64,000 nt of DNA from Bemisia tabaci (GCF_918797505.1 NC_092798.1:3795501-3859500); one strand, 5' to 3'; shown: positions 11,206 through 22,269, counted from the first letter of the stretch. The notes: generated from the letters alone by a model not told the origin. Program-made: numbers and translations.

Positions 11206-12081
11206 CTCTTTGATCATCGGTCATACTCGGGCGAATCTGATGCCCTTCGAAAATAACTTTTGCATCAAGGTCTCTTAAATAGGGCCTTTGTAGGCACCCT
11301 TTTTTCCAGAGAAACAAATTTCTTCCGTACCAAAATTCCAAAATTGTTCATGAAAATTCGTTCCACAAGTCAGGAATCCCGCAAATTTCGTTCCGCGACA
11401 AAGAGTCGATGAGTTCACCACCAAGTAGAATATGCCCTATAGATCTGGCCAAAAAATTGATGAAATAAGACGAACATAAATAAGTTTTGGCAGAAACGAT
11501 GGCGGAGTCCCTAGGGATGTTGATTTCAGCTCGGACAGAGAAGTCATGAATGAAATACCCCCTCCCTCAGGGATCGGAGAAGGACGCCGACCTCATGACA
11601 TTTGAACGAGTTATTTCCATAAAGGACCATGTCCTATTCCCAGAAGAGCCGTGGTGTATATAAAGCCACCAGCGTTGTGGAGCTCATCTTGGGAACGGAC
11701 TTGCTTTATTTTCGAAAACAACCCGTTCGGTTATTATTTTAGGCGTGGACCAATGTTGTATCAGACAATCCAATTATTTAGTGTAACGCGGGGTGGGGGA
11801 GGGGGTGCTATTATTTACTCTCAAAGCTCGGAGACTGTCATCAGAGACGCGGGGTTCGCTCATCAATAATTCCAACGGGTATACTAACGTCTATTATGAA
11901 CTCGAGCTCCATTATATTCCCCGGGCAGGGGCCCTGGAATAAAACGGACGAAATAATCGAGATGGAATAAGACTGTGTACTTAGAGCCCAGTTTCGGTGT
12001 GTTTACCGTCAAGTAAGTTGGCTCACGTTTCCACCTGGGCTCCGCTCGCCTCCAGAAGTTCAGCGGGTCGGTCACGTTCCG
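11206..12081. other. No recognisable feature
   Basis: No repeat ends, domains or splice-linked ORFs recognised. A short G-rich tract lies near 11790-11810. Confidence 0.35.
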
Positions 12082-12193
12082 GGCTCTCCTAAGGAAAAAC
12101 GCCGTATGTGCCTTCAGGTGTTGCCGAATTTCCCCTGGCAAATCATTAATTTTCAGGAAAATCGTTGAATATTTGTCTGCCAATTTCTCAGAT
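12082..12193. mobile_element. Family A MITE, 5' half only
   Basis: Begins CTAAGGAAAAACGCCGTATG and stays in register to about 12190, where it breaks directly into the 12194-12700 hairpin, which has replaced its 3' half. Confidence 0.65.
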
Positions 12194-12700
12194 AATGGAG
12201 ATGTTGCATGTGTGAGGGAATTGCGATTTGACTGTTGATTCTTATGTAAAAGTTTGCGAGAAACACGATGGTGCCACTGGTTTTCTCTGAAATCAACTCC
12301 CAAGCTCAAAAAAGCTCTCGAAGTGAGGCCAAAATGGAGGGGATATCCCACCCTACCCTAAGAGTCCACCTCTACATCAAGACAAACTCCCCATGCAAAG
12401 ATTGGGAGCAAATACATTAGCAGGGTTACCGTGTTTTCAGTTTTGGAGTCCCCAAATGAAGTGGCAGCCCTGTCAATGTATTTGCTCCCTATCTTTGCAT
12501 GGAGAGATTGTTTTGATGTAGAGGTGGACTCTCAGGGTAGGGTGGGATATCCCCTCCATTTTGGCCTCACTTTGAGAGCTTTTTTTGAGCTTGGGAGACG
12601 ATTTCAGAGAAAACCAGTGGCATCATTGTGTTTCTCGCGAACTTTTACATAAGAATCAACAGTCAAATTGCAAATTCCTCACACATGCAACATCTCCATT
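12194..12700. mobile_element. Foldback element, ~234-bp arms, ~39-bp loop
   Basis: Arm 12194-12427 pairs with 12467-12700. Outer ends are AATGGAGATGTTGCATGTG and CACATGCAACATCTCCATT. Antiparallel blocks such as GGGGATATCCCACCC show a high match by eye. Non-coding; the similar peptide in opposite frames is only a consequence of the inversion. Confidence 0.8.
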
Positions 12701-12730
12701 TTGTTTGTAATTTGATCTAAAACGTTTGAA

Positions 12731-13287
12731 AATGGACCACTAGACAAGGTACGAATTTAAGCATTCTGATACATGTTTCTTGACCAGAATTTCACGTAGA
12801 ACACGATTCGCACAACGAAAATTACTGAAACCAACTCCTAACGAAGATATTAACGTTTTTATTTCACATTGGTTACGAGGAATTCGGACTGCCCGCTTAC
12901 AAGAAACTCAAAGCTCTACGTAAGTCAAATTGCGCACTACAACGGTTTCAACAAGCTTCTCAATCGAGCAATGTTTAGCTCCTACCATGTGTTGTTCAAA
13001 CTAAAAGCAATTTGCTATAGCTGAGCCAAAGCGTCAAGATTGAGGTTGCCAGATTTGTATATCGTAGAGACTAGGTCATGATACCGTTTAGCGCGCGATG
13101 TGAATCACGTAGAGCATTGAGTTTTCATGAGCGGGTGATTTGAATTCACGCATCAAGAATCATTGAATATCTTCAAAAGGAGTTAATTTCGGTAATTTTC
13201 GTTATGTGCATCGTGTTCTATGTGAAATTTTGGTTAAGGAACATGTATCAGAATGCTGAAATTCTTACCTTGTCTAGTGGTTCATTT
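12731..13287. mobile_element. Family I element (CCACTAGACAAGG ends), copy 1
   Basis: ~557 bp near-palindrome. Ends AATGGACCACTAGACAAGG and CCTTGTCTAGTGGTTCATT; CATTCTGATACATG and CATGTATCAGAATG lie just inside. The same element occurs inverted at 31362-31916. No transposase. Confidence 0.85.
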
Positions 13288-13386
13288 CCATGAAAAATAT
13301 TCATACTTTTCCTCCAAAATAAAAATTTTATCGACGGAAATTTGGCAACTCTCGAATGTTCTTACGGCGTTCTTCATTAGCACAGG
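13288..13386. mobile_element. Family A MITE, 3' half only
   Basis: Starts in the MITE interior (CATGAAAAATATTCATAC) and ends TTCATTAGCACAGG. The 5' half (12082-12193) and this 3' half flank the hairpin and family I elements, consistent with one family A copy split by two later insertions. Confidence 0.6.
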
Positions 13387-13486
13387 AGTGTTTCGGAGAG
13401 GTTTGGGACTCAACATTGGCCAGGCTCCCGCTCCCACGGGCAGTTAAGTTTTTAGGCTGTGAGTATTTTGCTCAGCAGCGCCGTGC

Positions 13487-13723
13487 CGCACAGTGGATCG
13501 AGTCAATCGTAGAGGTCGAACATGAAATTTTTTACTAAAACTGCAAATTTTCATCCGTAATTCGTCACATTTTAAATCTCAAGGGGTGCTTCTAAATTAA
13601 AATTTTACGAAGAAATCAATGGAAACACTTTTAAAACCTCAAAGTTTTGTATGAACAGAGTTATAAGCGTTCAAAGTTTACATATTTTGTCCGACCTCTC
13701 CTGTTGACTCGATCCACCGTGCG
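13487..13723. mobile_element. Family G MITE (CACAGTGGATCGAGTC), copy 1
   Basis: ~237 bp with inverted ends CGCACAGTGGATCGAGTCAA and TTGACTCGATCCACCGTGCG. A second copy is at 28737-28952 and a half copy at 17505-17616. Confidence 0.78.
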
Positions 13724-13784
13724 CCGTGCCATACCGTTACAAAGCTTCCAGGGTTCGGGTTTTCGCTCATCTGTATTTTCCTTC

Positions 13785-15287
13785 CGGGTGTCTACTAGTC
13801 CGGAATTCCCGAAAAGTCCGGAAGTAGTACTGATTCTAGATTTTTGAGGGCGGTCCAGAAGGTCTGAAAGTGCAGAAATTCTACAAGAAGGTTCGGAAAT
13901 AGTAATGATTTTTAAGGGCGGCCCGGAAGTATTGTCAAAGTGCGGAAATTCCGCAAGAAGGTAGGACCGGATTTAGGGGTGGCCACATGGGCCGCGACTC
14001 ATGGCGGCAAATTTTGAAATTTGTTCAAATGCATGTATAAAAAAAATCGGACTCAGAAATAAAATTACAAATGAGAAAATTCCAAAAAATCTCTCATTTC
14101 CTGAGAGTAAAGGCATGGTAATTTCTAATTTTGTCGTCTTTTGGTGATAGAAGAAATAGCACCTTTAATTAGTTGAGTTTAGAGAGAAACCAAATAGGCA
14201 ATTTGGCCCCGAACGGTGGGGCGCAGAGAGCTATGATGACAAGGACTTGAGATGAAAATGAGAAGCCCTCGGCGCGGCGGTCGGCATGTAACACATATTA
14301 GCGCCTACAAGGCTGCATGAATACTTCACGCATTGCGTCAAACACAGTGCGTTTAGCAGCGATCGGCGTGAAACGCATAGCGCCTACAAGACTGAAGGAA
14401 TGCTTCACGCATTGCGCCAAACATAGTGCGGTCAGCACGGCGCACAGTGCGGCCCTCTGTGGACAAAAGTCAAAAATTCACAACTCGATATTTGAATATT
14501 TTTTTTGAGTGTGTCATCTTGAAGATATTTCTGACTCACAACGATGGCCAATTTCCAAATTTTTCGCCCAAAACTACTTCAAATTTGGATAGAAAGTGGT
14601 CGAGAAATGGGTCGAGAATCACTGGTCCATAAGAAATACACGGGAAAAATACGTCAACTTCAAATTAAGATTTCTCGCTTGAAACGAAAAATGCTCTGAG
14701 TGGTTGACGTTTTCCGAATCCTCAGATATCCAACTTCAATCCTCCCAAAAGATTTTGCGACTTTTTGCGACCATCAGAGATATTTGAAGTTAAAATTTGG
14801 GCGTTTCACGTTGGTTTGATATTGTTAACGCAGGGCTGATTCGAGGTTGCCAACTTCGAATGAACTTTTCTTAAAAAATACGCAAAAAAACCTGAGGTAT
14901 AACATTTTCTTATTCCTCGAGTGTTTTACTTTGATAGTGCCAAAGGGTTTTCCTATGTCGGTGCTATTATCTTCATTATTTAAAGTTAAGTGTCTTTTGC
15001 CGATTTTTGTCCGCATCTTCCATAAGGATGCCGCACTGTGCGGCGCGGCGGCGGAGGTTAAGATTATTAAACCACATTTATGCTTTTTCTTTCACAATGT
15101 TTTCGTTCATATCTTATGAATGGATGACCTTGTCTACACAGGTTCGAAATTTTTCGAATTTCGTCAAATAGTGTCACTGGAAAAGTCCTGAATTTTTCTG
15201 TTGAGGTACTGAATTTCTTGAGAGTGAGCTGAAAAAGTTCTGCCGAAAGCACTGATTTGTGGTCAGCCTGTTTTAGTAGACACCCTT
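13785..15287. mobile_element. Family D element (GTGTCTACTAG ... TAGTAGACACCC) interrupted by ~1.15 kb
   Basis: The left part, with repeated AGTCCGGAA and GCGGAAATTCCGCAAGAAGG blocks, runs to about 13965. The right part, with GGTACTGAATTTCTTGAGAG-type repeats, resumes near 15140 and ends TTTTAGTAGACACCC. A compact uninterrupted copy is at 26889-27186. The insert has no recognised gene. Confidence 0.6.
14301..14452. repeat. Family E tandem pair, 79-bp unit
   Basis: GCGCCTACAA starts at 14301 and 14380, each followed by TTCACGCATTGCG. Related to the family E palindrome. Confidence 0.7.
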
Positions 15288-15579
15288 AAACGCTCTGCTG
15301 AAGTCAAGAACTAAAAATTGATTTTTTCCCCCACCCTGACTCGATTTTCTTGCTGGAGTGAACAATTTGAGTTTCCATCTTAAAGTCCTTTTGAAATTTT
15401 GCCGATGGCCCTTTTGGCAAACTCCACCGCATATTTGAAACAACCGAAATATTTCAATTGAAATACACAAGAGGCTGTGCTACTACTCTCTCAATATTGA
15501 GATTTGAAGACTTACAACGCGCCTGCATTGTGTCCTTCGTGAAACTCCGACGAGGAAATTTTATCCCGAGGGTACTTTA

Positions 15580-15829
15580 CTGCCGTGCCAAGGAAGAACG
15601 CCGTATGAGCTATGAGGAGTTGCCAAATTTCCTTCCACACATTACGAATTTTCAGGAAAATTTGTCAGTATTTCTCTTCCGATTTTTCAGAGGATTTCGT
15701 CCGTAATTTGATCAAAAAAGTCTGAAAATTTCAAGAATACATATTCATAACTTTCCTCAAAAATAAATATTTTCTGAGAGGAAACCTGGCACCACCGGAA
15801 TGCACTTACGGTGTTTTTACCCTGCACGA
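15580..15829. mobile_element. Family A MITE, copy
   Basis: 250 bp, start CTGCCGTGCCAAGGAAGAAC. The right terminus is more diverged (CGGTGTTTTTACCCTGCACG), suggesting an older copy. Confidence 0.7.
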
Positions 15830-16319
15830 TACTTTAATCTAGGCCCCGGTTCATTTTCAGGCCATCCGAGCGCAGTCCATAAACCACCCCGAGAGCGTCT
15901 GGTAGCAACGCAAAGTTGCCAGGTTGTGCCATTAAAGCCAGATATTTATCATGGGTTTTAATGAGGAATAGTCGAGTACCTTTATAAGGAGAGTATGGAC
16001 AACTCGATTTATATAGCTCTTAGGACTTAAAAGGGCGTCAACGTGAAAAACGGAAATCACTAGAAAAGTGCCGCTGCCAACCTATGCATTTGGAAGATCA
16101 CTCAATATAGCCGACAGCGCATTACAAACAAGCGTCTTTAAGGATTGAAACTAAGAAAATGTAAGCGAAATCCAAGTTTTATACGTGCTTTTATAATTTT
16201 TGATCAGTGTAAATAGTTGAAATGTGAAAATTAGTACCACTGGATAATTCGAGTTTATAGGTTGGCTCCCCTTTTGGGCCCCAAGAGCTACATGACCTGA
16301 TTAAACCTAATCTCCAAAT

Positions 16320-16606
16320 GTATTATTTTTGCAGTTTATTCGGCTCCTATTCCAGTTTAGGAATCCACAGCCATCTTTAGACAAGAGTTGAACGTCGAGA
16401 TTATTTTTTATTGTCAGCAGACATCAGGGGGGTTTTTGGCACATCCATGCTCCAGCTTTCAAATTTTCGAGGAATTAAGGCCGAGCGGAATCTGTTTCTG
16501 CCGATCCACTCGTCAGTTCCGTGAAAAGTCGCCACCACCGGGATTCGAACGCGGGACCTATTGATCTAGAGTCAGACGCGCTGACCGCTAGGCCAACCTG
16601 GCCGGC
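16320..16606 (-). mobile_element. tRNA-derived SINE, minus strand, inserted in family K
   Basis: The tRNA-like head is at the right edge (16531-16606) and a T-rich tail region at the left edge near 16320. It is flanked by a ~12-13-bp imperfect direct repeat, TAATCTCCAAAT (16308-16319) and TTAACCTCCAAAT (16607-16619), as expected for a target-primed retroposon. Confidence 0.7.
16531..16606 (-). tRNA. tRNA-like SINE head with CTA (amber) anticodon-like loop
   Basis: On the minus strand it has a good A box (TGGCCTAGCGGTCAG), a near-consensus B box (CGTTCGAATCC) and the loop CTCTAGA, which would give anticodon CTA. The acceptor stem pairs only in part and the T stem has a mismatch, so it is a pol III promoter of a SINE rather than a working tRNA. 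Confidence 0.55.
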
Positions 16607-16699
16607 TTAACCTCCAAATTTTCGAGTTGCACATACTCTCCCTATGGAGGTACTCGGGGGGGGGGGGAATAGTGCTGATTTCTGAGGACAATCTGGCAA

Positions 16700-17001
16700 G
16701 GATGTAGCAACGGGAACAAGGGTGGAGAGGGGGCAGTCTTTTGCGTTTTGCGGCCTTGTCTCGTCGCGACGGCGGCGGCGGCGTCCGAAGGCGGGGGGGG
16801 GGGGGCGTCCCGGGGGACCCGACGACGCGGATCGCTCGAGGATCGAGGAGGAATTAGGTCGCCGTCGGCGGTCTCGAAAAAAGGGAATAATGAAAAGCTC
16901 CGCGCAGAGTGTTTACTCGTGTTCCGCGAAAAAACCCCGCTGTTCGCCGCGCGGTCGTTAGCGGGTTAACGCGTCGCGTCGAGCGCTACCGTTCGCGTCC
17001 C
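16700..17001. promoter_or_regulatory. CpG-rich island-like stretch
   Basis: Very GC- and CpG-rich, with (CGG)n at 16758-16785, a G13 run and many CGTCGCG motifs, against an AT-rich background. It could be a promoter region or a transposon interior. No core promoter element or downstream exon can be tied to it, so this is only a candidate. Confidence 0.25.
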
Positions 17002-17504
17002 GCTCGGCAGAGAGAGCAAAGAAAACGACTAGACTCCGTTCCGCCTGAGTCGGACAAAAAGGAACCGATACTGTTCGAAAATCCAGGAATGAAATTCTAG
17101 AGTCCCTTTATACTGAGAGTCAAGACAATGTGAATCCATTTCTGATTGGTTCCCGTATTTTAGGCCTTCACAGTGTCACAAACGGGAATAAAGATTACAT
17201 TTTCACCGATTGCAAAGATTATAATCTGGAATGGACCGAGGAATTTCGGGTTCGACAAGGAACAAACGGAATGAGAGAAGGAACGGAGAAAGGAATTGAA
17301 GAATGAGCCGATCAAAGATTACGAAAAACGCTCAATTTGTGTAATCTTTATTCCCGTTTGTGACTCCATGAGGGGTGTTGTCTTAACTCTCAGTATAAAG
17401 GGACTCTAGCTCGGCCGAGAGCTAAAAGAAAACGACTAGACTCCGTTCCGGCTGAATCGGACAAAAAGGAACCGATACTGTTCGAAAATCCAGGAGTGAA
17501 ATTC
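17002..17504. mobile_element. Family F MITE (17098-17408) flanked by a 96-bp direct duplication
   Basis: The 311-bp MITE has ends TAGAGTCCCTTTATACTGAG and CTCAGTATAAAGGGACTCTA. Exactly abutting it are 96-bp direct copies, 17002-17097 and 17409-17504, about 92% alike by eye. The other copy (20238-20549) has an ordinary 8-bp duplication. Confidence 0.8.
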
Positions 17505-17616
17505 GGCGCCGCACAGCCATTTTTAGAACCTCGAAGTTTTGTATAAACGGAGTTTAAGCGTTGTAAGTTTTCAAATTTTTTTCCGACCTCTCCTGTTGAT
17601 TCGATCCAATGTGCGC
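17505..17616. mobile_element. Family G MITE, 3' half
   Basis: The CGCACAG start is joined to the distal part (TTTTTAGAACCTCGAAGTTT, then GATTCGATCCAATGTGCG), an internally deleted relative of 13487-13723. Confidence 0.6.
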
Positions 17617-17964
17617 CGGAGTCTATGATGTGACAACAAAAAACCCCCAAAGTGATATCGTCACCTTCTGATCAAAGTAGTGAAGCAAGAATGTTTCTGC
17701 CGAAATCGAGTCACTTTCGAATGAAATTCAAAAATTATGCTGAACGTTATTGAATACGGATGCTATAACTTGGCGAGTTTTTGGACTACCGCTCTCTTTT
17801 TGTGTCGCAGTATTTTGATTTATTTTGCGAGGAAAGCTCCGTACTCTTAAATGGTGCTTATCATTCTTAATAAGTTGGAGCGCCTTCAATTTCATATGAT
17901 ACTGTGCAACGCAACATCTCTGTTGTGAAATAGTTGCTTGAAGCGGCGTGGCGAGCGACAGTGA

Positions 17965-18078
17965 CCAGCGCGACATGCTCATTGGCGCCTACAAACCTAA
18001 CAGGGATACTTCACGCATTGCGCAATGCGTGAAGTATCCTTGTTAGGTTTGTAGGCGCCAATGAGCATGTCGCGCTGG
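17965..18078. repeat. Near-perfect zero-loop palindrome, 57-bp arms (family E)
   Basis: The centre CGCAATGCG/ATTGCGCAAT lies at about 18021. Arms begin CCAGCGCGACATGCTCATTG and end CAATGAGCATGTCGCGCTGG with one mismatch seen. Diverged outer pairing (AGCGGCGTGG with CCACACGCCGCT) extends it further. Confidence 0.88.
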
Positions 18079-18449
18079 CCACACGCCGCTCCGCTCTGTG
18101 TTAGGCTTTAATATTTAAACTCGCGGAGTCAGCGTTTTCCAACGCATGATTTTGAAATGTTTGCACACTCCGCATGAATTCCTCTCTTTTAAATTGATGA
18201 AGTATCACAAGCGCCACGCGACTCGTCAAAATTTCCGCCGCCCTCTTAGTTTTTTACAGAGACATTGTTTAACGAAGCTGTCAAAAAATTTCAATGAACT
18301 TTCTTTGTACTGCCGATAAAATTCAGTGAAATTTTCAAACACATTCCATACCAACTATTTCTCTATAACAAAATAGAACAGCGGCGTAATTTTTGAAATT
18401 CGCATGGCGCTTGCGATTTCCCGGTCGGAAGGTGACTATATTAACGCGA

Positions 18450-19000
18450 AGTGGATTGCGTTTTGCAATAAGGAACCACAATCTCTGGCCTCTCCATGAA
18501 CTCCATGACTTCCTGTCCAAAATCCCATAATTTTTTCGAGCGATCAGAGGATAAATCAGTTGAATCTTCAGTAAGAAACGCCCAACCGGTTTCTCGTAAA
18601 ACTTATAGTGACTCTCATTCGCATGATATGACAACACATGAAACTTCCATTTATCTTTCTACTCGATCCCCCTCCCCTCCCACCTGCTACCCAACAACGA
18701 GGAAGAAAATAACCAGCAATTTACGATAAGAAAATCACGCGTCCACAATGAAGAAAAACCAGAGGGGAAAACACGCGAGACGAAGGGTGTAATGGGCCTC
18801 GTTTAAACCTCACGCGGTATCAAACTCATCGTCAGTCGTCGGAAAAATCATCGCTCGTTACACCAAAAAAGCACAACTTCATTTTTCCGCGAGCCATAGG
18901 GAACATAGACTTACGGGGCCGATGGGGCTCATCTAAAAGTTTTCCTACTGCACCTTTACAAATCCGGAGCTACAAAATATGTACCCTAACTTGGTGGAGA
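18450..19000. other. Truncated family J end at 18450-18485, otherwise nothing recognised
   Basis: TGGATTGCGTTTTGCAATAA matches the family J terminus but no partner end is present. The remaining sequence shows no feature I can support. Confidence 0.4.
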
Positions 19001-19001
19001 G

Positions 19002-19256
19002 AGCTAAGGGAAAACGCCGTATGAACATTCGAGACTTGCCAAATTTCCTTCGATAAATGCTTATTTTTGAGGTAAATTTTGAATATTTTTCCTTAAAATT
19101 TTCAGAAGTTTTAGATCAAATAACAAACAAAATTATCTGAGATATTGGTAGACAAATATTAAAAAAAAAAAAAAAAAAAAATCCTGAAAATTAGTGATAT
19201 GCCAGGGGAAATTTGGCAACGCCTGAAGGCTCATACGGCGTTTTTCCTTAGCACTG
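19002..19256. mobile_element. Family A MITE, copy containing an A21 run
   Basis: 255 bp with GCTAAGGGAAAACGCCGTATG and TACGGCGTTTTTCCTTAGCAC ends. The interior holds an uninterrupted A run at about 19161-19181. Confidence 0.78.
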
Positions 19257-19603
19257 TGAGAGAGCCCCTCCTTCTTTTCCTCCAAATGGGTTCCTTTCTC
19301 TAATGATGGCTGACGGGGAAATTTCCGAGGCGCTCCAATTCCGGAGCTTTCGAGTTCCTGCGTCTGAAAGCTCCCCGAGGGAGCGGAGGGAGGGAACGGG
19401 GAGAGTGTTAACTTTTGCGCTGGAACATACATCAGCATGCAAACGTGCTCTCATGAACAAAAGCTTACATAGAGCCGCGTTAGCACCGCGTCAAAGAAGG
19501 GGGTGGGAAGCGATGGAAAGCTGCGAGAAAATTAGATTCCTCACACCGTATACCTCATCGCTGAAGGATCGCATAAACACCCGGAAAAATCGGGTTCGTT
19601 ACA

Positions 19604-19672
19604 CTGCCGTGCTAAGGAAGGACGCCGTAAGAGCCTTCAGACGTTGCCATATTCCCCTCGATAAAAACCAAA
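19604..19672. mobile_element. Family A MITE, 5' fragment
   Basis: CTGCCGTGCTAAGGAAGGAC through TTGCCATATTCCCC, then similarity stops. Confidence 0.6.
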
Positions 19673-20010
19673 TTTACTTCGATAAAATCGGACCTTATGG
19701 TCCGTTTTCCATACTTCAAATTCCGGATTTTGCTGACCACGCTGTACCGACCTACGTCACAGGGCACTAAATCCTCAAGATGCAAACACCTCCTTTTTTT
19801 TCTCTATGTGGTTTAGTGACCCATTTGCTTATGACGACTCATGTGTGTCAGATCAAGGACTTTGATAGGCAAGTTTTCGCAAATAAAGTCAGGACTACTG
19901 AAACAATCGCTCAACTCTTCGATCATCAGTCATCGTTAAGCGAATCTGAGGGTTGACTCCCAAGAGTAACTTTTACACTCCATCCAAAGGAGCAGAGTGG
20001 GACCTTTAAT

Positions 20011-20591
20011 ATATCGACGGTGAAACTACCGAACCACGTATCTCGGTTTGCGACGTCGCAGACTTCCTGTCATACTTTATTTTTTAAATGAAAAACTACT
20101 TAACATCCAGTCTTGAAAATTTCTGTGATTTTTCCTCTTTGTGCGGAGAAAATTCCGTGAAAATTTCAAGGAATGATATTGATTTGGTCTACTTCAAAAA
20201 AATAAAATGTGAGCGTAGATTTTTAAACACCGCAAACTAGAGTCCCTTTATACTGAGAGTCAAGACAACACCCCTCACGGAGTCACAAACGGGAATAAAG
20301 ATTATACAAATTGAACGTTTTTCGTAATCTTTGATCGGCTCATTCTTAAATTCCTTTCTCCGTTCCTTCTCTCATTCCGTTTGTTCCTTGTCGAACCCGA
20401 AATTCCTCGGTCCATTCCAGATTATAATCTTTGCAATTGGTGAAAATGTAATCTTTATTCCCGTTTGTGACACTGTGAAGGCCTAAAATCCGGTTAACCA
20501 ATCAGAAATGGATTCGCATTGTCTTGACTCTCAGTATAAAGGGACTCTACCGCAAACGAGATACGTGGTTTGGTAGTTTCACCGTCGATAT
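20011..20591. mobile_element. Family S element (42-bp inverted ends) carrying a nested family F MITE
   Basis: Ends ATATCGACGGTGAAACTACC and GGTAGTTTCACCGTCGATAT. The family F MITE at 20238-20549 sits close to the right end, flanked by a perfect 8-bp CCGCAAAC duplication (20230-20237 and 20550-20557). Related, diverged sequence is seen near 37330-37480. Confidence 0.78.
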
Positions 20592-20689
20592 GCCTTATAT
20601 GCATCTATGCCTATCATATGCCTCTTTAATGTATGTCTTAAATATTGCCCTTGAGTACACGTTTAAGAAGTCCATTCATTCATCCGAAC

Positions 20690-20852
20690 TAGTGGCGTGG
20701 CGTGAACGATCGATTTTCGATATTTCCTCATTTGAAGCCATGGTAAAGAATCGATTATTGAGGTGTTCGTCGCAACCTTCCGTCTATCGATCCTTTCCAA
20801 TAGGTTTAAATGGCAGATCAATCGATTTATCGCAAAGCACGCCACGCCACTG
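20690..20852. mobile_element. Family B hAT MITE, copy 5, perfect 8-bp target duplication
   Basis: 163 bp, ends TAGTGGCGTGG and CCACGCCACTG, flanked by ATCCGAAC at 20682-20689 and 20853-20860. Confidence 0.9.
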
Positions 20853-21256
20853 ATCCGAACCTCTCGTGTGCAACAGAGCGATTTGCTGCCAAAAACAAAC
20901 TGAACCAAAGTTGAAACTTGAGCGAAAGCACAGCGGATTGGAACAATGAGAGCGGAAAGCTCAAAGTTCGGGAACAAATTAGCGGTTTCCGTCGTCGCGT
21001 CGCGTCGAGTCGAGGGAAAAAAGTTCAATTAGAAAAGTTCTCACTTTCAATTAAGCGCAACCGGAGCGGAAGCAGACCAGATGCTCGCGACGAAACCCCA
21101 CCGACCGAGCTTGTTGAATTTCGGCGGAAACCTGGGATATTCACACAAAATTCGCGGATTTTCTGTGGATTTTGACAACGTCGCAGCCGAAACTCAGAGC
21201 CGTCTGGAGTTCGTTCGCTGTGGAGTTCAACGGTTAACAATAAATCACTAGGCAAG

Positions 21257-21415
21257 CAGTGGCGATTTTGCAAAGTGGCAACACTGTATTTCCTCCATGT
21301 AAATCCATGGAAAATATCGATTTTAGGTGAGGCAAGCTGCTTCGCTAAAAATCGATTGTTTTACATGCATTTAAATAGAGCAAAAACAGTGTTGCCACCT
21401 TTCAAGAATCACCAT
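21257..21415. mobile_element. hAT-like MITE, family R
   Basis: ~159 bp. CAGTGGCGATTTTGC and AAAGTGGCAACACTG on the left are mirrored by CAGTGTTGCCACCTTTC and ATCACCAT on the right. The flanks TAGGCAAG / TAGGCGGG may be a diverged 8-bp duplication. Confidence 0.65.
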
Positions 21416-21535
21416 TAGGCGGGGTATAAAGTCAAGCATCACAATTCATGTTCCGTCATCAAAATTTTGGGGTTGAGTACGATTGACGCACTGGGACTCT
21501 CATAATTCAACTCAGAACTGAGGAGAAAGCGTTTA

Positions 21536-21680
21536 TTGGATTACATTTTGCAGTAAGGAACTAAAATATCTGACTCATCCATAAAAGCATCTACCCGCAT
21601 AGGAAAGCTAATGGCACTTATTTTATTTCAAAAATTAGCTAGAAATACTAGTTCTTTATTGCAAAATGTAATCCAGTTCT
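21536..21680. mobile_element. Family J MITE, clean copy
   Basis: Inverted ends GGATTACATTTTGCAGTAAG and TTATTGCAAAATGTAATCC. It is followed after 9 bp by an A23 run at about 21689-21711. Confidence 0.75.
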
Positions 21681-22019
21681 CAAGTTCAAAAAAAAAAAAA
21701 AAAAAAAAAAAACTTCTTGAGAAATTTTATGAAAGATTTGGGATTTATTTTTGATCAATTTTCTTCCCTCTATCTTTTGGTTTCCATGAGCGTTGGAACG
21801 AAAATTCCGGGCAATCTTAGGTTCAATATTCCGCCTTTTTTTCCTCCGGAAAAGTCGGAGCAAGGGCCTCTGAATCAATTCCAAACTCCGGGGCATAAAT
21901 CCATCCTTATTCTAAATACAGGACTGTGAATCGTTGAGCAAAGAAGTTCGGAAATCAATGTAATTTTGGTCAGGGAGCCCCTGAGAAAGTCATAGGTTTT
22001 TAAAGCCTATGGCCTATAT

Positions 22020-22269
22020 AGCCGTGCTAAAGAAGAACGCCACATGAGCCTTCAGACGTTGCCGAATTTCCTTCGAGAAAAACAGAATTTACTGGGAAAA
22101 TTGTAAATATTTTTTTCCATTTTCAGACAGTTTTGTACGCACTTAAAATCAAACAAATCTGAAAGTTTCAAGGGAAGTTATGCTCAAATTGCGTCAAAAA
22201 CACATGTTTTATCAAGGGAAATTTGGAAACTCTCGAATGTTCACACGGCGTCCTTCCTCAGCACGGCAG
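22020..22269. mobile_element. Family A MITE, copy
   Basis: 250 bp, GCCGTGCTAAAGAAGAACGC start and CCTCAGCACGGCAG end. 21712-22019 shows nothing recognisable. Confidence 0.78.

Larger units (their letters stand above)
15977..16653. mobile_element. Family K element split by a SINE
   Basis: Ends TACCTTTATAAGGAGAGTATG and CATACTCTCCCTATGGAGGTA. The intact relative at 35740-36137 lacks the 16320-16606 insert and so acts as an empty-site reference. The element has no coding potential. Confidence 0.75.

Noticed and set aside
16531..16606. Functional suppressor tRNA gene
   Set aside because: The acceptor stem is poorly paired and the T stem has a mismatch. It sits at the end of a retroposon with target duplication, so a SINE head is the better reading.
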